Shown here: positions 1-9,733 of the stretch, piece after piece
How positions within the stretch are numbered: the first letter of the stretch is position 1
How the letters are laid out: every line of letters starts with the position of its first letter
Assembly: GCA_946811185.2 (NCBI GenBank)
Contig: OX328096.1
Coordinates: 69,067,345-69,131,344 of the forward strand
Direction: 5' to 3'
DNA: 64,000 nt
Source of the DNA: Hippopus hippopus
Lineage: Eukaryota; Mollusca; Bivalvia; Cardiida; Cardiidae
The notes under the pieces: model-generated
Database searches by the model: none
What the model was told of the DNA's origin: nothing
What the model saw: only the letters and a program-made list of their open reading frames with translations
Position numbers and translations under genes: made by a program

Positions 1-2
1 GG

Positions 3-96
3 GATGTAAATGAGGAAATTAGTAAAATATCCGCAGATATTTTAGATGCACTGCCAGTATTTCCTGAATTCAAGAAGAAAAAAGAAAGCGTACCAT
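3..96 (+). CDS. Zinc-finger gene, internal exon (5' partial)
   Basis: The first bases read as an open frame of 31 codons plus one base, beginning DVNEEISKISAD and ending KKKKESVP, followed by the donor T|GTAAGG. This phase-1 end matches exactly the two leading bases of the exon at 3972, giving a Tyr codon across the junction. The segment is acidic then lysine-rich, with no domain I recognise. Upstream exons and the start codon lie outside the window. The intron turns into repeat DNA within a few bases of the donor. The join is inferred from phase and strand only; no transcript is available. Confidence 0.55.
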
Positions 97-307
97 GTAA
101 GGCCCTTTTGTTTAGTTCACCTGAGCACACAGTGCTCAAGGTGAACTCTTGTGGTCATTCTGTGTTTATTGTACCTCATGTGTCGTCCATTGCCCAGGTG
201 CCAAAAATTACCTTTTACGAGGGCTGTTCGGAAATTATTGAGACAATGCTTACAATATGAAAATGATAAGACTTACAAACGAAATATCTCATCACAGATG
301 ACATATA

Positions 308-1278
308 CAGTCAAACTTCGGTGGCTCGAATATGGGTAATTTCGAATACCAAAGAAAGCTCGAACGATATTGGTCCCGGCAAAATCTCTATATAATTCAT
401 ATTGTTCTACCTTGGAAAGCTTGCACAACCCTTAATTGGAACTTTCGAACACATATCATGGTCCCGTCATTCATTTTCCTGTGTATTTTACCTCTGAGAA
501 GTCAAACAAAGGGTTAGTCAGCAATCAGACGTTGGGTTTCACACCTACATTGTTAATTGGATACACCGGTAATCGTCTGTCAAATATTGGATAAGGTGCA
601 TGTTTTTAACGATTACTGAAAAATACACACACACTTGATCAAAGTGTCAATTACAAATTGTTTAGCCATGATTGAATAATCGCTTTGCTTTTAATTCTTT
701 GTTTTTCGAGGTGGCTGACCTAAATTAGTGGTCAAGTCATTTTTGTGACGCTATGTTTGCATGAAGAGTATTGCTTTTCAACACACTAGGTTTTATTAAC
801 CACATCTGTCATCTTAATCCGCACATGTAGTGTTGATAGAAGTTATAATTAGAACATAAACAAGGTGATGTTTTGCTCTCGATATCTGCAAATGTCCTTT
901 TTTTTTTTTCTGATAAGATGACTTTTAGATATGTGCAAAGAAAATGACCCCAGGAATCGGCCGTTTAACTGGTGAAAATAGCTTGCTTTCGGCCGAAATG
1001 GATACTCCCAAAAAAAGAAAAACCTTAACAGAGCGTATCGATTTCGGCCGAAAACAAGCCATTTTCACTAATTAGACAGCCGATTCCTGTGAAATGACAA
1101 AGTCATATGGTGTGTTCTGTGAGATATTTCCAAATACAAAAGTCATAAATATGCAATAAGAATACATGTAACTCGTTCACTGACCACTTCGTACCTTGAA
1201 ATATGGATACGTCGAACTACCGATATTTCGAACAAATTACCTAGTCCCAGGGCTGTTCGAGCTTCCGAAGTTTGACTG
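308..1278. mobile_element. TA-flanked element with CAGTCAAAC inverted ends
   Basis: The left end reads CAGTCAAACTTCGGTGGCTC and the right end GCTTCCGAAGTTTGACTG, with TA on each side (306-307, 1279-1280). The ends resemble Tc1/mariner/pogo-class non-autonomous elements. No transposase is visible inside. It lies within the 218-2225 mariner and itself contains a foldback element at 951-1089. A second copy is at 36097-37041. Confidence 0.75.
951..1089. mobile_element. Short foldback MITE
   Basis: The left arm starts CAGGAATCGGCCGTTTAACT and the right arm ends with the inverted version ending CGATTCCTG. The arms share GTGAAAAT, GCTTG and TTTCGGCCGAAAT in mirror order around an A-rich loop at about 1010-1030. 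It is nested in the 308-1278 element. Confidence 0.65.
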
Positions 1279-1589
1279 TACTTTATTACTTTATACATGC
1301 CAAATATCAGGTCGCTGGGCCTTCTAAATAAGTGTCGAGGCCTGTCGGAAATATACCACCTCACTCGATCTGGAGCACAACGGCGTCTTGAACGTGACGT
1401 CCTTTCAACATTACTTCGTGTTTACACTAGTGCATGTCATTCCTTTCAAATTAAACACCATTCAGTCTAACTTGATATGTTGCTGCACCCATTTGTCGCA
1501 CAGTTTTACATCATTCACTATCAAATTACCTCACTACATTTAGTGCCGCAGTCTTCAATTTGATGAATTATTGACTCTTATACCTCTCA

Positions 1590-1836
1590 ACTGGGACTTG
1601 ACATGTGGAAAGACGTCGATGGTTGTCGGTCCCCACCTCCTTTTGTGATGTACGGAGATGATGCATATTTCACAAACCCATTGTGCCACCGATAAACAAG
1701 AGCCCGAAACACGCCTCTTCCGCTCCGTGTCATGTCTAACATCTTTTCTTGTTTCAATAGGAGTTTTTCCAAGCTCGACGCAAAACTTTATGTAAGCTCG
1801 CTGCTCCGCCATTACGTCATTGTCTATTTTGTCCAT
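1590..1836 (-). pseudogene. mariner transposase N-terminus, frameshifted remnant
   Basis: Starting from the ATG at 1836, the frame contains EQRAYIKFCVELGKTP, which fits the opening helix-turn-helix of mariner transposases ('EQR.YIKFC.KLGKT'). Homology then continues in a different frame (KMLDMTRSG, VYRWHNGFVK, GDRQPST), which matches the family's 'RVFEWHKRFK... GRPST' stretch. The DDE catalytic part is absent. This is a dead N-terminal fragment. Confidence 0.65.
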
Positions 1837-2429
1837 GTTTATTGGGTAGCATGAACTTCAGGAAAATCATCAAAACTTGTTTCTCTATTACGTAATCTTT
1901 GTGAAACTTTACCGGGAATTCGACGGAATAACAGAGTGTTCATGGCATCATCTTAACTGACTTTTCCCCACTATTTCAATATCATTCAAGCTTTTATTCA
2001 AAAGCGACCTATTTGTCCTAACATATTTTTATGGTGAGCTCCGGTTACTCACGCCTCTTGCTGATTTTAGATGATATACAATTACAATGGGTAACTAATA
2101 CAGATTTCATTAAAGTCTTTCAAGTTATCAAAGATTAATTCATGTTTATGGAAAATTTTATGTACATACGTTAAGTTTTTCCTGTCAAAACATACACTGT
2201 CTCAGTAATTTCCGAACAACCCTCGTATGGACTCTAGAGACCACATTTTCAGTCTGATACTCAAGAAACTTGGTCTGAATGTTTATACTGATAATATCTC
2301 TGACAAGTTCGAAATTGGTTCAAATCTGGTGAAAAGGTAGGTGACTGGGACAAGTCATAGGAAAACATTGTTTACACACTAGAAGCTACATTTATGCCAT
2401 GGTCACATTTACGGTCATGCACATAGTCA

Positions 2430-3040
2430 ACCGTAATTCATTTTAAATGTAGTCTGCCTTTGTGTTACTACATTCAACTAGGTTGAAGTATGTTTGAAGT
2501 AGGTTCAAAATTGGCAGAAGGAGGAAATATAGAAAGTCTAAGTAGGTTTAACTTTGTGTAAGTACAATCAACTACATTACACTACAAACAAAGTGACTAC
2601 GGTTAACTAGGGTATCACTATGTCTAACTACGAGTAACTAGGTTACACTATATATAAACTACGTCCTAAGTATGATGTGCAACTATGATTAACTAGTATC
2701 AACTGCATTAAGTTACGGTAAAATGTGGCTGCACCTGCTCAGTACAGGCAAGCTACTGTCAGTTTGCTTTTGGAATTTGTTGAGCCAACATTACTGATCG
2801 CTTATTCTGTCATGCCGCCTAGGAAGAAACAATGTTCTTACAAAACTATGGTCAACTACAGTACACACTATGGTAAAGTAAGGTCAATTATGGTAACTTT
2901 AGGTCAAGTACGTTCAAACTATGGTCACAGTAGGGTCACAACATCGTAGTTAACTGTAACCAATTTTTGAACATTATGTGCTTACTACGGGCAAATCATT
3001 AGTCAAACTACGTTCATTATTTGTTGAACTGGGGTTATCT
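2430..3040. repeat. Degenerate short tandem motif region
   Basis: The stretch is filled with variants of AACTA(C/T)GGTCAA(C/T)TA in both phases, such as GGTCAACTA, GGTTAACTAG and GGTCAAGTA. Spacing is irregular, about 10-20 bases. It looks like an eroded simple tandem repeat. The open frame at 2725-2949 overlaps it and is not supported as a gene. Confidence 0.5.
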
Positions 3041-3327
3041 ATGGGGTCCCTTGTGAAAAAGTTGGAATATGCTGTGCTCTAGTAAAAGGGAGTTTTATGT
3101 ATCTTTTTGATGCATTTTACTAAGCATGTCATCACATAACCATGGATTCATTTTGTCTAACACATACTGAATTATGAGGTAGAATGGACATGAAGAAAAT
3201 TTACATATTGTGGTAAAAGGTTAAAGTTGACAGTGCACTGCACACAAGGGACACAGCACAATCACAAAAGCTCACTTTGAGCACTTTGTGTTTGAAAGGA
3301 TGTGCATTTTTTATTTTCTGGTAAAGT

Positions 3328-3550
3328 TAAGAGTTAATTCTTAATTTCCCAACAAAATTTTTTATTCACCCATATTGAAAGGATTGGTAGAGGCCAAATG
3401 AAATGTGGCTCAAATGATGGAATTTGTCTATGAAAGGGCAGAAAACTTTGTGGGAAAAGGAGAAAATGCAGGTTACTAGCATTTTCTCATTTCCCCACCA
3501 TGTTTTCAGAAACCTTTCTCCTCAGTGTCATTAAAACAACGGAATCATGA
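3328..3550 (-). mobile_element. TTAA MITE copy (diverged)
   Basis: This diverged copy keeps the core GGGAAAAGGAGAAAATGC followed by its inverted half, and the family phrase 'ggctcaaatgatggaatttgt'. The right terminus is eroded. Strand '-' here means the ACGACAAAAT-type end is on the left. Confidence 0.6.
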
Positions 3551-3596
3551 GATAAAGAGATTAAACAAGCATCAGACAAAAACTCTTGTAAAATTT

Positions 3597-3856
3597 GAGC
3601 CATGCTCTGTAAAAAGGATGTTTAATGTATCTGCAAAAAGATTTGAACCATGTCAGCCTGCACAGTCTGCCCAGACCGACATGGTTAGATAGTTTTTGCT
3701 ATTTGTAAATTTTTTTGCATGTCTAAGGACCATTTTACCCCACAATTCAGTCAGATGTCAGATAGAATGGATTTTATGGATCCATAGTTATGTGATGACT
3801 TGCTTGGTATAATGAATGAAGGAGATGCATTAAACCCTCTTTTGATACAGCATGAC
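3597..3856. mobile_element. GAGCC-type foldback MITE, diverged copy
   Basis: The ends GAGCCATGCTCTGTAAAAAG and ATGCATTAAACCCTCTTTTG...CATG are the inverted termini of the GAGCC family (full-length example at 27297-27551). It includes the middle module CAGCCTGCACAGTCTGC. It lies just 5' of the exon at 3972, within the intron. Confidence 0.6.
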
Positions 3857-3971
3857 TGAAATACTTTTAACGCAACACATTTTTTGTGCAAAATTTTTAT
3901 CTGCAATATCAGCAATAGCAACTGTAACAGTTAAAGACACTGTAAGAGTTAAAATGACTTTTTTTCCTCAG

Positions 3972-4090
3972 ATGATCCAACGACTTACTTTGGTTTGCCT
4001 CTTGTACAAGGTGAAGATGGACCTGAAGTTGTATATAGTGGTCAAACCTTTGATATGGATCAGTACTTGAAGCAGAGTGGGGTGAAAAGG
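3972..4090 (+). CDS. Zinc-finger gene, internal exon
   Basis: The acceptor TTTTTTCCTCAG precedes 119 bases that encode DDPTTYFGLPLVQGEDG and continue through DMDQYLKQSGVKR, ending at the donor AGG|GTAAGC. It enters with two bases of a codon and leaves in phase 0, matching the exons at 3-96 and 6207. A 116-base homologue with the same phases lies inverted at 19513-19628, encoding PITYFGLPLIRGEDG. Conservation of protein sequence and splice sites between the copies is the strongest evidence that this is a real exon. The domain is not one I can name. Confidence 0.75.
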
Positions 4091-4131
4091 GTAAGCCGTA
4101 TAGAGTATAGTTATATGACCTAATGTCTTAA

Positions 4132-4540
4132 CCCTGCATCAAACAATCCCAAGCTTTAACAACCACGAAAAAGATGGCCAACAAACATGGTGAGAAAAGG
4201 AGAAAATGCCTGTGCTTGTTACAGGCATTTTTTCCTTTTCCTACCATGTTTTCAAAAGCCTTCTTTTTAGGGTTGTCAGATTTGTTTGTATTGGAATTTA
4301 ATGCCCATAAGCTTGTCTTTCCTGGCTTTCTTACACTAGTACTGGCACAACTGTCTTTCCAAGCCACTGATTGCTGTTCTCACATGCATCAGAGGTGAGG
4401 GGCGAAAAATCACCTGAAAGAAACTTTTCCTCAACCGGGTATCGAACCTGCAACCACCAGGTCATGAGTCAGATATGCTAACCACTGAGCTATCTGACTG
4501 GGCTTAGGGTTGTCAGAACTTAAGATACTGTGGTAAAGAG
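4132..4540 (+). mobile_element. TTAA MITE copy split by a SINE
   Basis: TTAA flanks both ends (4128-4131, 4541-4544). The left part reads from a CCCTGCATCAAACAATCCC end through a hairpin core (GAGAAAAGGAGAAAATGCC and its inverse) to TTAGGGTTGTCAGA. The 4281-4503 SINE then intervenes, and the MITE resumes with a duplicated TTAGGGTTGTCAGA to ...TGGTAAAGAG. Confidence 0.75.
4281..4503 (-). mobile_element. tRNA-headed SINE with 14-bp target duplication
   Basis: On the minus strand the head reads CAGATAGCTCAGTGGTTAGC (A-box-like) and then GGTTGCAGGTTCGATACCC (B-box-like), the layout of a tRNA-derived RNA polymerase III promoter. The perfect direct repeat TTAGGGTTGTCAGA flanks it at 4267-4280 and 4504-4517. 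The body shares 'ttacactagtactggcacaactgtctttccaagccact'-type sequence with the SINE at 28026-28243. Confidence 0.85.
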
Positions 4541-4777
4541 TTAAATAACAATCCCAATCTGCAAGCTTCTCATACATATATGCAGCAGACAACTTTGAAA
4601 ACATCTTTGTAAATCATGGCTACTCAATAGCAATGAAGATTACAATTTTGATTTTAGGATAAAGCAAAAAATTTTGGGAAAGTTAAGTGTTAAACTGAAT
4701 CTTTTGCAAAGCAATCTGCAGCAACACTCAGAATTAGGTCTAAATTGGTGTAACAAAATATTAAGGTTCACCCTTAA

Positions 4778-4999
4778 CCCTTTACCACACAATCTAGACT
4801 TTGAAAGACCCTGAGAAAGAAAGCTTTTTAAAACATTGTGGGAAAAGAGGACAGTGCCGTTAGCCAGCATTTTCTCCTTTTCAGACAATTTTTTATACTC
4901 TTCCCAAAACAAAATTTTTAATATTCGGGTCACACTTACTTTGTTGTATCCAAATGCTTTCGATTTTGACAGGTCTAAATTTTGTTGTTTGGTAAAGAG
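4778..4999 (+). mobile_element. TTAA MITE copy
   Basis: A complete copy between TTAA sites (4774-4777, 5000-5003). It runs from CCCTTTACCACACAATC to TTGTTTGGTAAAGAG. The central palindrome is damaged (GGGAAAAGAGGACAGTGCCG). Confidence 0.8.
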
Positions 5000-5045
5000 T
5001 TAACCAAATAATAAAATGTTAGACTTCTGAAAATTGAAAAGATTT

Positions 5046-5222
5046 GCAGGCCTGAAATTAAATGTAACCCTAAGCATGAAATTTGACTTTCTTGGAGAAG
5101 AAAAAATGAGTGGAAAGGAGAAAATGCTGGTTACCACCATTTTTTCCTTTTTTTTTTTCAACAATGTTTTCAAAAGCCTTCTTCCCAGGAGTTGTTAAAA
5201 ATTGGATTGTGTGGTAAAGAGG
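5046..5222 (-). mobile_element. TTAA MITE copy, 5' truncated
   Basis: It carries the hairpin core (GGAGAAAATGCTGGTTACCA), then AATGTTTTCAAAAGCCTTCT and the terminus GGATTGTGTGGTAAAGAG. The opposite end is eroded. Confidence 0.65.
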
Positions 5223-5426
5223 TACAAAGATAATAGCTATACAGCAACACTACACGTAGATCTCTCTTCTGTTTTCTATGGTGTCTTGCAACTGACAGAC
5301 AAGGGTTATGTGACGTTCTCAAGAGCCTTAGTATGGTTCATGCTTCAAGCCTTCTACATCTCCTCATGGATGTGGTTGGAACTTTATTGTTAGGGATACT
5401 CACAACATTGGCATGAGTAAATAAAG

Positions 5427-5693
5427 GAGCCATGCTTTGTGAAAAGGGGGCTTAATGCATCTGCAAAAAGTATCAAAACGGGTCAGTCTGTGCAGTCCGC
5501 ACAGAATCTTGGTTGAACCTTTTTGCTTTTGGTTTATTTTCTGCATATCAAAGGACAAGTGTACCTCATAATTCAGTCCGTTGTTATAAACAAAAAAAAA
5601 AAAAAATTATGGATGTATAATTATGTGATGTGCTTGCTTGGTATCATGCATCATGGAGATGCATTGAACTTGCTTTTACCAGGGCATGGCTCA
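5427..5693. mobile_element. GAGCC-type foldback MITE
   Basis: It runs from GAGCCATGCTTTGTGAAAAG to a GATGCATTGAAC...GGGCATGGCTC end, with the middle module CAGTCTGTGCAGTCCGCACAG. A poly-A tract sits at 5588-5602. The 5523-5726 open frame is a by-product of this repeat. Confidence 0.7.
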
Positions 5694-5749
5694 AATGTTT
5701 TTCTAATGAGTATGTACTCACTATGAGAATGTATCTAGATTGTAACTAA

Positions 5750-6190
5750 CTCTTTACCAGGGGTCCTGCGTGGCTCAGTGGTAAAGTGTGGGACTGGTAA
5801 CCTGGAGGCCCTGGGTTTGAGCCGCACTGGATCCACCGGGTTTTTCGTGGCTGAGTCTCTGGGCAAGACACTTCAGAGCCCTAGCCTAGTACTGGTAAAA
5901 CTCAGGAAAACATGAGTAAGTGAGCTGTCACCATGATATGACTGAAATAATGTTAAAAGCAGGGTATAACACCATTCAATCAATCAAGTCTATACCAACA
6001 AAATTTTAGACCTGTCCATATTGAAAGCATTAGTTGCCAACAAATTAAAGGTAGCTGAAATTTTGAGATTTGTTTCTTGACATGTTGGAAGAACATTGTG
6101 GGAAAAGGAGAAAATGCTAGTTACCAGCATTTTGTCCTTTTCCCACAATGTTTTCAAAAGGCTGTTTTCTAGATAAGATTGTTGGTGCTA
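5750..6190 (-). mobile_element. TTAA MITE copy split by a SINE
   Basis: The left terminus CTCTTTACCA (5750-5759) is separated by a SINE from the rest, which restarts at TCTATACCAACAAAATTTTAG and keeps the core GGGAAAAGGAGAAAATGCTA...CCCACAATGTTTTCAAAAGG. The distal terminus is lost just before the splice acceptor at 6206. Confidence 0.7.
5760..5988 (+). mobile_element. tRNA-headed SINE
   Basis: The head GTGGCTCAGTGGTAAAGTGT with a later GGGTTTGAGCCGC is tRNA-like. The body ends ATATGACTGAAATAATGTTA and the tail is (CAAT)n. An imperfect 9-bp duplication TCTTTACCA/TCTATACCA flanks it at 5751-5759 and 5989-5997. A near relative is at 62780-63018. Confidence 0.8.
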
Positions 6191-6206
6191 GTGTTCCATG
6201 TTTCAG

Positions 6207-7655
6207 CAGAGGCCTTCCAAGTACCATTGTGGAATGTGCTCTAAAGTGTTCAACAAACTGAAATATGTGAAAAGCCATTACCACCATCAACATGTGAACC
6301 AGAAAAAACTGTACTGTGATGACTGTGGACTTTCCTTCTCTTACAAATCAAATCTAACTCGTCATCAAAGACTTATTCATATGGGAGACAGGAAAGAGAA
6401 ATGTCAGCAATGTGACGCTTCATTTGGGACGAGGATGCAACTCGATAGTCACATGAGAAAAGTTCACGATGCCCCGAAACTGGCCTGTGCAAGTTGTGGT
6501 CAAACATTTATTCAAGAACAAAGTTTACGTAACCATAATGAAGTGTGCCCAGCAAATGGTAATCCTGTGAAAATAATGTGTGGAATTTGCATGAAATCTT
6601 TTTCTGCGAAGAGATATCTACAAAATCATATCCGGGCAAAGCACTCTGACAGAGTATCTCCCCATATTTGTGACATCTGTGGCAAGTCTTTCTCTAGTCA
6701 GTTTGCTTTGAAGAGACACCGAGTTAAAAAACACAAGGATGATGTTCAAAATTTGGCAATCGCAGAAGATTTTTACAATCCGTTTGAAGTTGGAAATGAA
6801 AATGTTGATGATGAGTTAGACAATTCTACTCACACAAAATCACTTGGACCTGAAGATAGCTTGACAGCTGGTGGTAACCAGGATGACGAGAATGAATCCA
6901 TGGAGGAAGGTGAGGAGGAAAGCTCTCGTAAGAAAGCTAAATCTCAGCCCGGAAAAACCTCAGAGCCAGTGAAAGAAAACCAGCCAGATGGAATTAAAAA
7001 GCCTAAGAAAAAGAAATCAGAAGGATCAGGTCGTAAAAAGAGTTCAAATATTACAGAAAAGAGTGGTACAGATTTCAGCAGTGATGCTTTAAGAATGGCC
7101 GGCTTTGATATGGCTGGTTTTGGGATAATCAATCAAAGTGATCATGCACCTAGTGGTAGAGGAGAGGTGAAATCAAGCACTGATAAATCTGGTGACAACA
7201 AACCTAGCTTCCCACTCTGGGGAGGCTATTTGAATTCTAAATCATTTGAGATAATGTCAAGGAATCTGTGGGCTAATTATTATGACAATGATAAACATGG
7301 GGGTGCATCAACCAGTAGCTATGATGATATAGGACAAAGTATTGGTTCATACCAAAGCCCAGCACAAAACTCAGAGAAGTATTCAAGTGGAGGTTTTGGT
7401 GGCCTCGAATCGGTATTGACACAAGAAATGTCGGAACAACAAATCCATGGAAGACAGACTAGTGAAAACAGTAATTTACCAAAGCTGGAGCCCACAGCTG
7501 ATTTTGGTTATGGTGGAAAAGCAGGCCCTTCAAACATGCAACAACAGAACAACTATGGAATCAGTGAGAGGCCTGTAGGGTCTGCAGGCTTACAAGGAAA
7601 TCATTTGACACCTCCATATGGTTTTACCAATTACCCAAGTAGACAGACCTTTTAG
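6207..7655 (+). CDS. C2H2 zinc-finger protein, 3'-terminal exon
   Basis: A 1449-nt terminal exon after the acceptor CATGTTTCAG, in phase 0 with the 3972-4090 exon. The ATG at 6198 lies before the acceptor and is probably intronic. It encodes six zinc-finger motifs in tandem: CGMC...HYHHQH, CDDC...HQRLIH, CQQC...HMRKVH, CASC...HNEVC (C2HC type), CGIC...HIRAKH and CDIC...HRVKKH. An acidic stretch (QDDENESMEEGEEE), a lysine-rich probable nuclear-localisation region (KKPKKKKSEG) and a Ser/Gly/Gln-rich tail of about 180 residues follow. The likely role is a nuclear DNA-binding regulator; the target is unknown. The first four fingers recur inverted at 17659-18001. The family contains thousands of members, so I give no symbol. 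Confidence 0.9.
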   Translation, partial: QRPSKYHCGMCSKVFNKLKYVKSHYHHQHVNQKKLYCDDCGLSFSYKSNLTRHQRLIHMGDRKEKCQQCDASFGTRMQLDSHMRKVHDAPKLACASCGQTFIQEQSLRNHNEVCPANGNPVKIMCGICMKSFSAKRYLQNHIRAKHSDRVSPHICDICGKSFSSQFALKRHRVKKHKDDVQNLAIAEDFYNPFEVGNENVDDELDNSTHTKSLGPEDSLTAGGNQDDENESMEEGEEESSRKKAKSQPGKTSEPVKENQPDGIKKPKKKKSEGSGRKKSSNITEKSGTDFSSDALRMAGFDMAGFGIINQSDHAPSGRGEVKSSTDKSGDNKPSFPLWGGYLNSKSFEIMSRNLWANYYDNDKHGGASTSSYDDIGQSIGSYQSPAQNSEKYSSGGFGGLESVLTQEMSEQQIHGRQTSENSNLPKLEPTADFGYGGKAGPSNMQQQNNYGISERPVGSAGLQGNHLTPPYGFTNYPSRQTF

Positions 7656-7733
7656 TGTGTGGCCTATCACATACGGTAATTGGTGTATACAGGCTGGATA
7701 CAGTTGGCATTCCAAAGTCAGTGTTAGATTTGA

Positions 7734-8159
7734 CCCTTTGCTACACAATCCAAACTTAAAAAAATTATAAAGAAAAAGGCTTTTCAAATGTTGGGGAAAG
7801 GAGAAAATGCTGGTGACCATCATTTTCTTCTTTTCCCACAATGTTTTCTACCCTTTTAGACAACTTTCAGCTACATGTAACTCTTTACCAAACAATCCTG
7901 GGTTTTCACGACTCTGTGAAAGAAGCCTTTCGAAAACATTGTGGGAAAAGGAGAAAATGCTGGTAACCAGCATTTTCTCCTTTTCGCACGTTTTCTACCC
8001 TTCCCAGAACAAATTTCAATTTTTGAGTCAGTTTAATTTTGTCGCCTGCTAATGCTTTCAATTCGGCACAGTCTAAAATTTTGTCATCTGGTAAAGAGTT
8101 GTCATTCTGCAAATGCATTGAATTTCGATGAGTTCAAAAGTTTGTTGTCTGGTAAAGAG
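7734..8159 (+). mobile_element. TTAA MITE copy, host of a nested copy
   Basis: The outer copy runs from CCCTTTGCTACACAATCC to TTGTCTGGTAAAGAG followed by TTAA (8160-8163). At about 7880 it is interrupted by a second copy of the same family. The insertion point corresponds to the internal 'acaTTTAATTTGTC' site of the family, which offers a TTAA target. Confidence 0.75.
7881..8098 (+). mobile_element. TTAA MITE copy nested in another copy
   Basis: It starts CTCTTTACCAAACAATCCTG and ends TCATCTGGTAAAGAG. The centre reads GGAGAAAATGCTGGTAACCA and then its inverse. The flanking TTAA has decayed to GTAA and TTGT. Confidence 0.8.
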
Positions 8160-8281
8160 TTAAGTTCTGACTGGCTGAATTGCTGTGACTTTTGTTCTGG
8201 TCTAGGTATGAGGCAGATTTTACAGTGAGAAAGTAATTCAGTTTTAATCTTGGATTATTAGAATGAATCCAAAACTTATTA

Positions 8282-8492
8282 CTATACCAGACAACAAAAT
8301 TTTAGACTTATCTAAATTGAAAGTATTAACAGACGATAGAGTAAGTATGACCCGAAACTTGAACTTTTGTTTTGGAAAGGTAAAAAACATTGCGAGAGAA
8401 AGGAGAAAATGCTGATTACCAGCATTTTCTCCTTTTGTGCTTTTTGTTTTCAAAACAAAGGTTGTTAAAAGTTGGGTTTGTGTGGTAAAGGG
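8282..8492 (-). mobile_element. TTAA MITE copy
   Basis: It begins CTATACCAGACAACAAAATT and ends GGGTTTGTGTGGTAAAGGG. The core AGGAGAAAATGCTGATTACC and its inverse are intact. Confidence 0.75.
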
Positions 8493-8499
8493 TTGGTAA

Positions 8500-8704
8500 A
8501 TTCTTTACCATACAGACGTAATGTGACACAAATCACATGAAGGTGACATTTCTCATGGAACAAAAGATATTGTCTTGTCACGATACAAAAAATATTGTGA
8601 GGAAAGGAGCAATTGCTTATGATAAATTATTGCCTCTTCCCTGTCATAGTTTCAAAAGCTGTCTATTGGATGGAATTAAAAGCTGATTATTAGTGTATAG
8701 GTTA
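8500..8704. mobile_element. TTAA MITE copy, strongly diverged
   Basis: A CTTTACCATACAGACG-like left end, a residual hairpin core GAAAGGAGCAATTGC, a 'ttcaaaagctgtct' stretch and a right end GTGTATAGGTTAA are recognisable. Divergence makes orientation unsure. Confidence 0.4.
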
Positions 8705-9303
8705 AAGATGTCTTGGACAGTACATGGATAGACAATGGTCTATCCTCCTCCCAAACTAGTACTTAGAGACGTTCTTCCAAAACCTCAGGAATGGAATTCA
8801 CCTATCTTGTTTACTTTTTCTTGGTTTAAACTTTTGTTGAGAAGGTGGCTTCATTGTGTACAGATGAATATAGACAGATATCTGTAGAGCTCTTGGATTT
8901 GACAATACAACCATTGTTTTCATAAACATGTTGAATTTTCAGGTAACATTGTGACACAAAACCCTGAAGCAATCGTTAGTGTAAACAGTTGCACTTGTGA
9001 AATTTGTTTACAGGCAGTTTTGTAGATAGTGTAGGTGCAAAATTAGTGCGCAAAGAAGTACAATTGTATATAATATGAAGGGAACCATTGGTTACAAGGC
9101 ATTTTGTATTTATTTTACATGCTGTGGCTAGCATGAGATGAGATGCAGTAGCAGACAATTTAGATCTTTGGTGTACAGTAAGTGAAGTTTTACAAGTCAA
9201 GATTTGTGAGGGGTAATAGCTGGATCAGCATTGAAGTTACAAAAAGTTGGTCTTTCCAGCTGCCTGGACATATCATATATACATGTATATATATTTAAAT
9301 ACA
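8705..9303. other. No feature recognised
   Basis: AT-rich sequence without a supported exon or clear repeat. Short open frames at 8976-9418 lack splice signals or recognisable protein content. Confidence 0.4.
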
Positions 9304-9307
9304 TTAA

Positions 9308-9528
9308 ACTCTTTACCAGAAGGCAAAATTTTATACTTGTCCAATTTGAAAGCATTTGCATATAACAATTGAAAGATGGGTCAGATGTTGACCTTGTCTT
9401 TGAAAAGATTGAAAACATTGTGGGAAAAGGAAAAAATGCTGGTTACCAGTATTTTCTCCTTTTCCAGCAATGTTTTCCAAAGCATTCTTTCTCAGGGCTG
9501 TTTAAATTCAGGATTGTGTGGTAAATGG
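9308..9528 (-). mobile_element. TTAA MITE copy
   Basis: A full-length copy between TTAA sites (9304-9307, 9529-9532). It begins CTCTTTACCAGAAGGCAAAA and ends GGATTGTGTGGTAAATGG. The centre is GGTTACC. Confidence 0.85.
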
Positions 9529-9569
9529 TTAACCCTTAGGCTACTAAGCACGACTCAAGGACCTTTTGC

Positions 9570-9634
9570 GGACAGTGTAGATCAAGATCAGACTGCACAG
9601 AACTTGCAGTCTGATCTTGGATCTACACTGTCCG
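9570..9634. repeat. Short inverted repeat, GTGTAGATCAAGATCAGACTGCA type
   Basis: The arms GTGTAGATCAAGATCAGACT and AGTCTGATCTTGGATCTACA flank a loop of about 14 bases. Related hairpins occur at 18358, 20055, 25813, 26140 and 39420, so this is a dispersed short foldback family. Confidence 0.7.
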
Positions 9635-9733
9635 ATAATGAGATACTCTTCTCCAACAAATAAGTTTGAAATAACATTTTTTGGATTTTTACTATCGGCT
9701 TAAAAGATTTATTTAACTTATTTAGCAGGTTGA

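Larger units (their letters stand above)
218..2225. mobile_element. mariner-type element with TA target duplication
   Basis: Both ends carry the inverted repeat CGAGGGCTGTTCGGAAATTA / TAATTTCCGAACAACCCTCG, continuing to a GAGACA/TGTCTC pair, and both are flanked by TA (216-217, 2226-2227). The interior holds a decayed mariner transposase start on the minus strand (about 1590-1836) and a second TA-flanked element at 308-1278. The element itself interrupts a CACCTGAGC-family repeat. The 57039-57843 element has related ends (CGAGGGTTGTTCC). It is non-functional as it stands. Confidence 0.85.
101..2420 (+). repeat. CACCTGAGC-type modular element, interrupted by nested transposons
   Basis: The end motif GGCCCTTTTGTTTA (101-114) is followed directly by a start motif of the type TTCACCTGAGCAC. 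Modular sequence typical of this family runs to about 217 and resumes at 2228 with the characteristic 'accacattttcagtctgatactcaagaaacttggt' type module, fading near 2420. The 218-2225 mariner sits in the middle. The same family is seen at 13633-15192 and 32268-35446. Transposition class is uncertain; a Helentron-like element is one possibility because of the terminal hairpin. Confidence 0.6.

Noticed and set aside
1143..1364. Minus-strand open frame
   Set aside because: Lies across the end of the 308-1278 element and the mariner; no homology recognised.
4430..4503. Functional tRNA gene on the minus strand
   Set aside because: Part of a SINE with a 14-bp target duplication.
5760..5850. Functional tRNA gene
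   Set aside because: Box-like motifs are present, but the sequence continues into a SINE body with target duplication and does not fold as a cloverleaf by eye.
6198..6206. ATG at 6198 as start of the zinc-finger protein
   Set aside because: It overlaps the splice acceptor CATGTTTCAG, and the same acceptor is conserved in the inverted copy; a phase-matching upstream exon exists.
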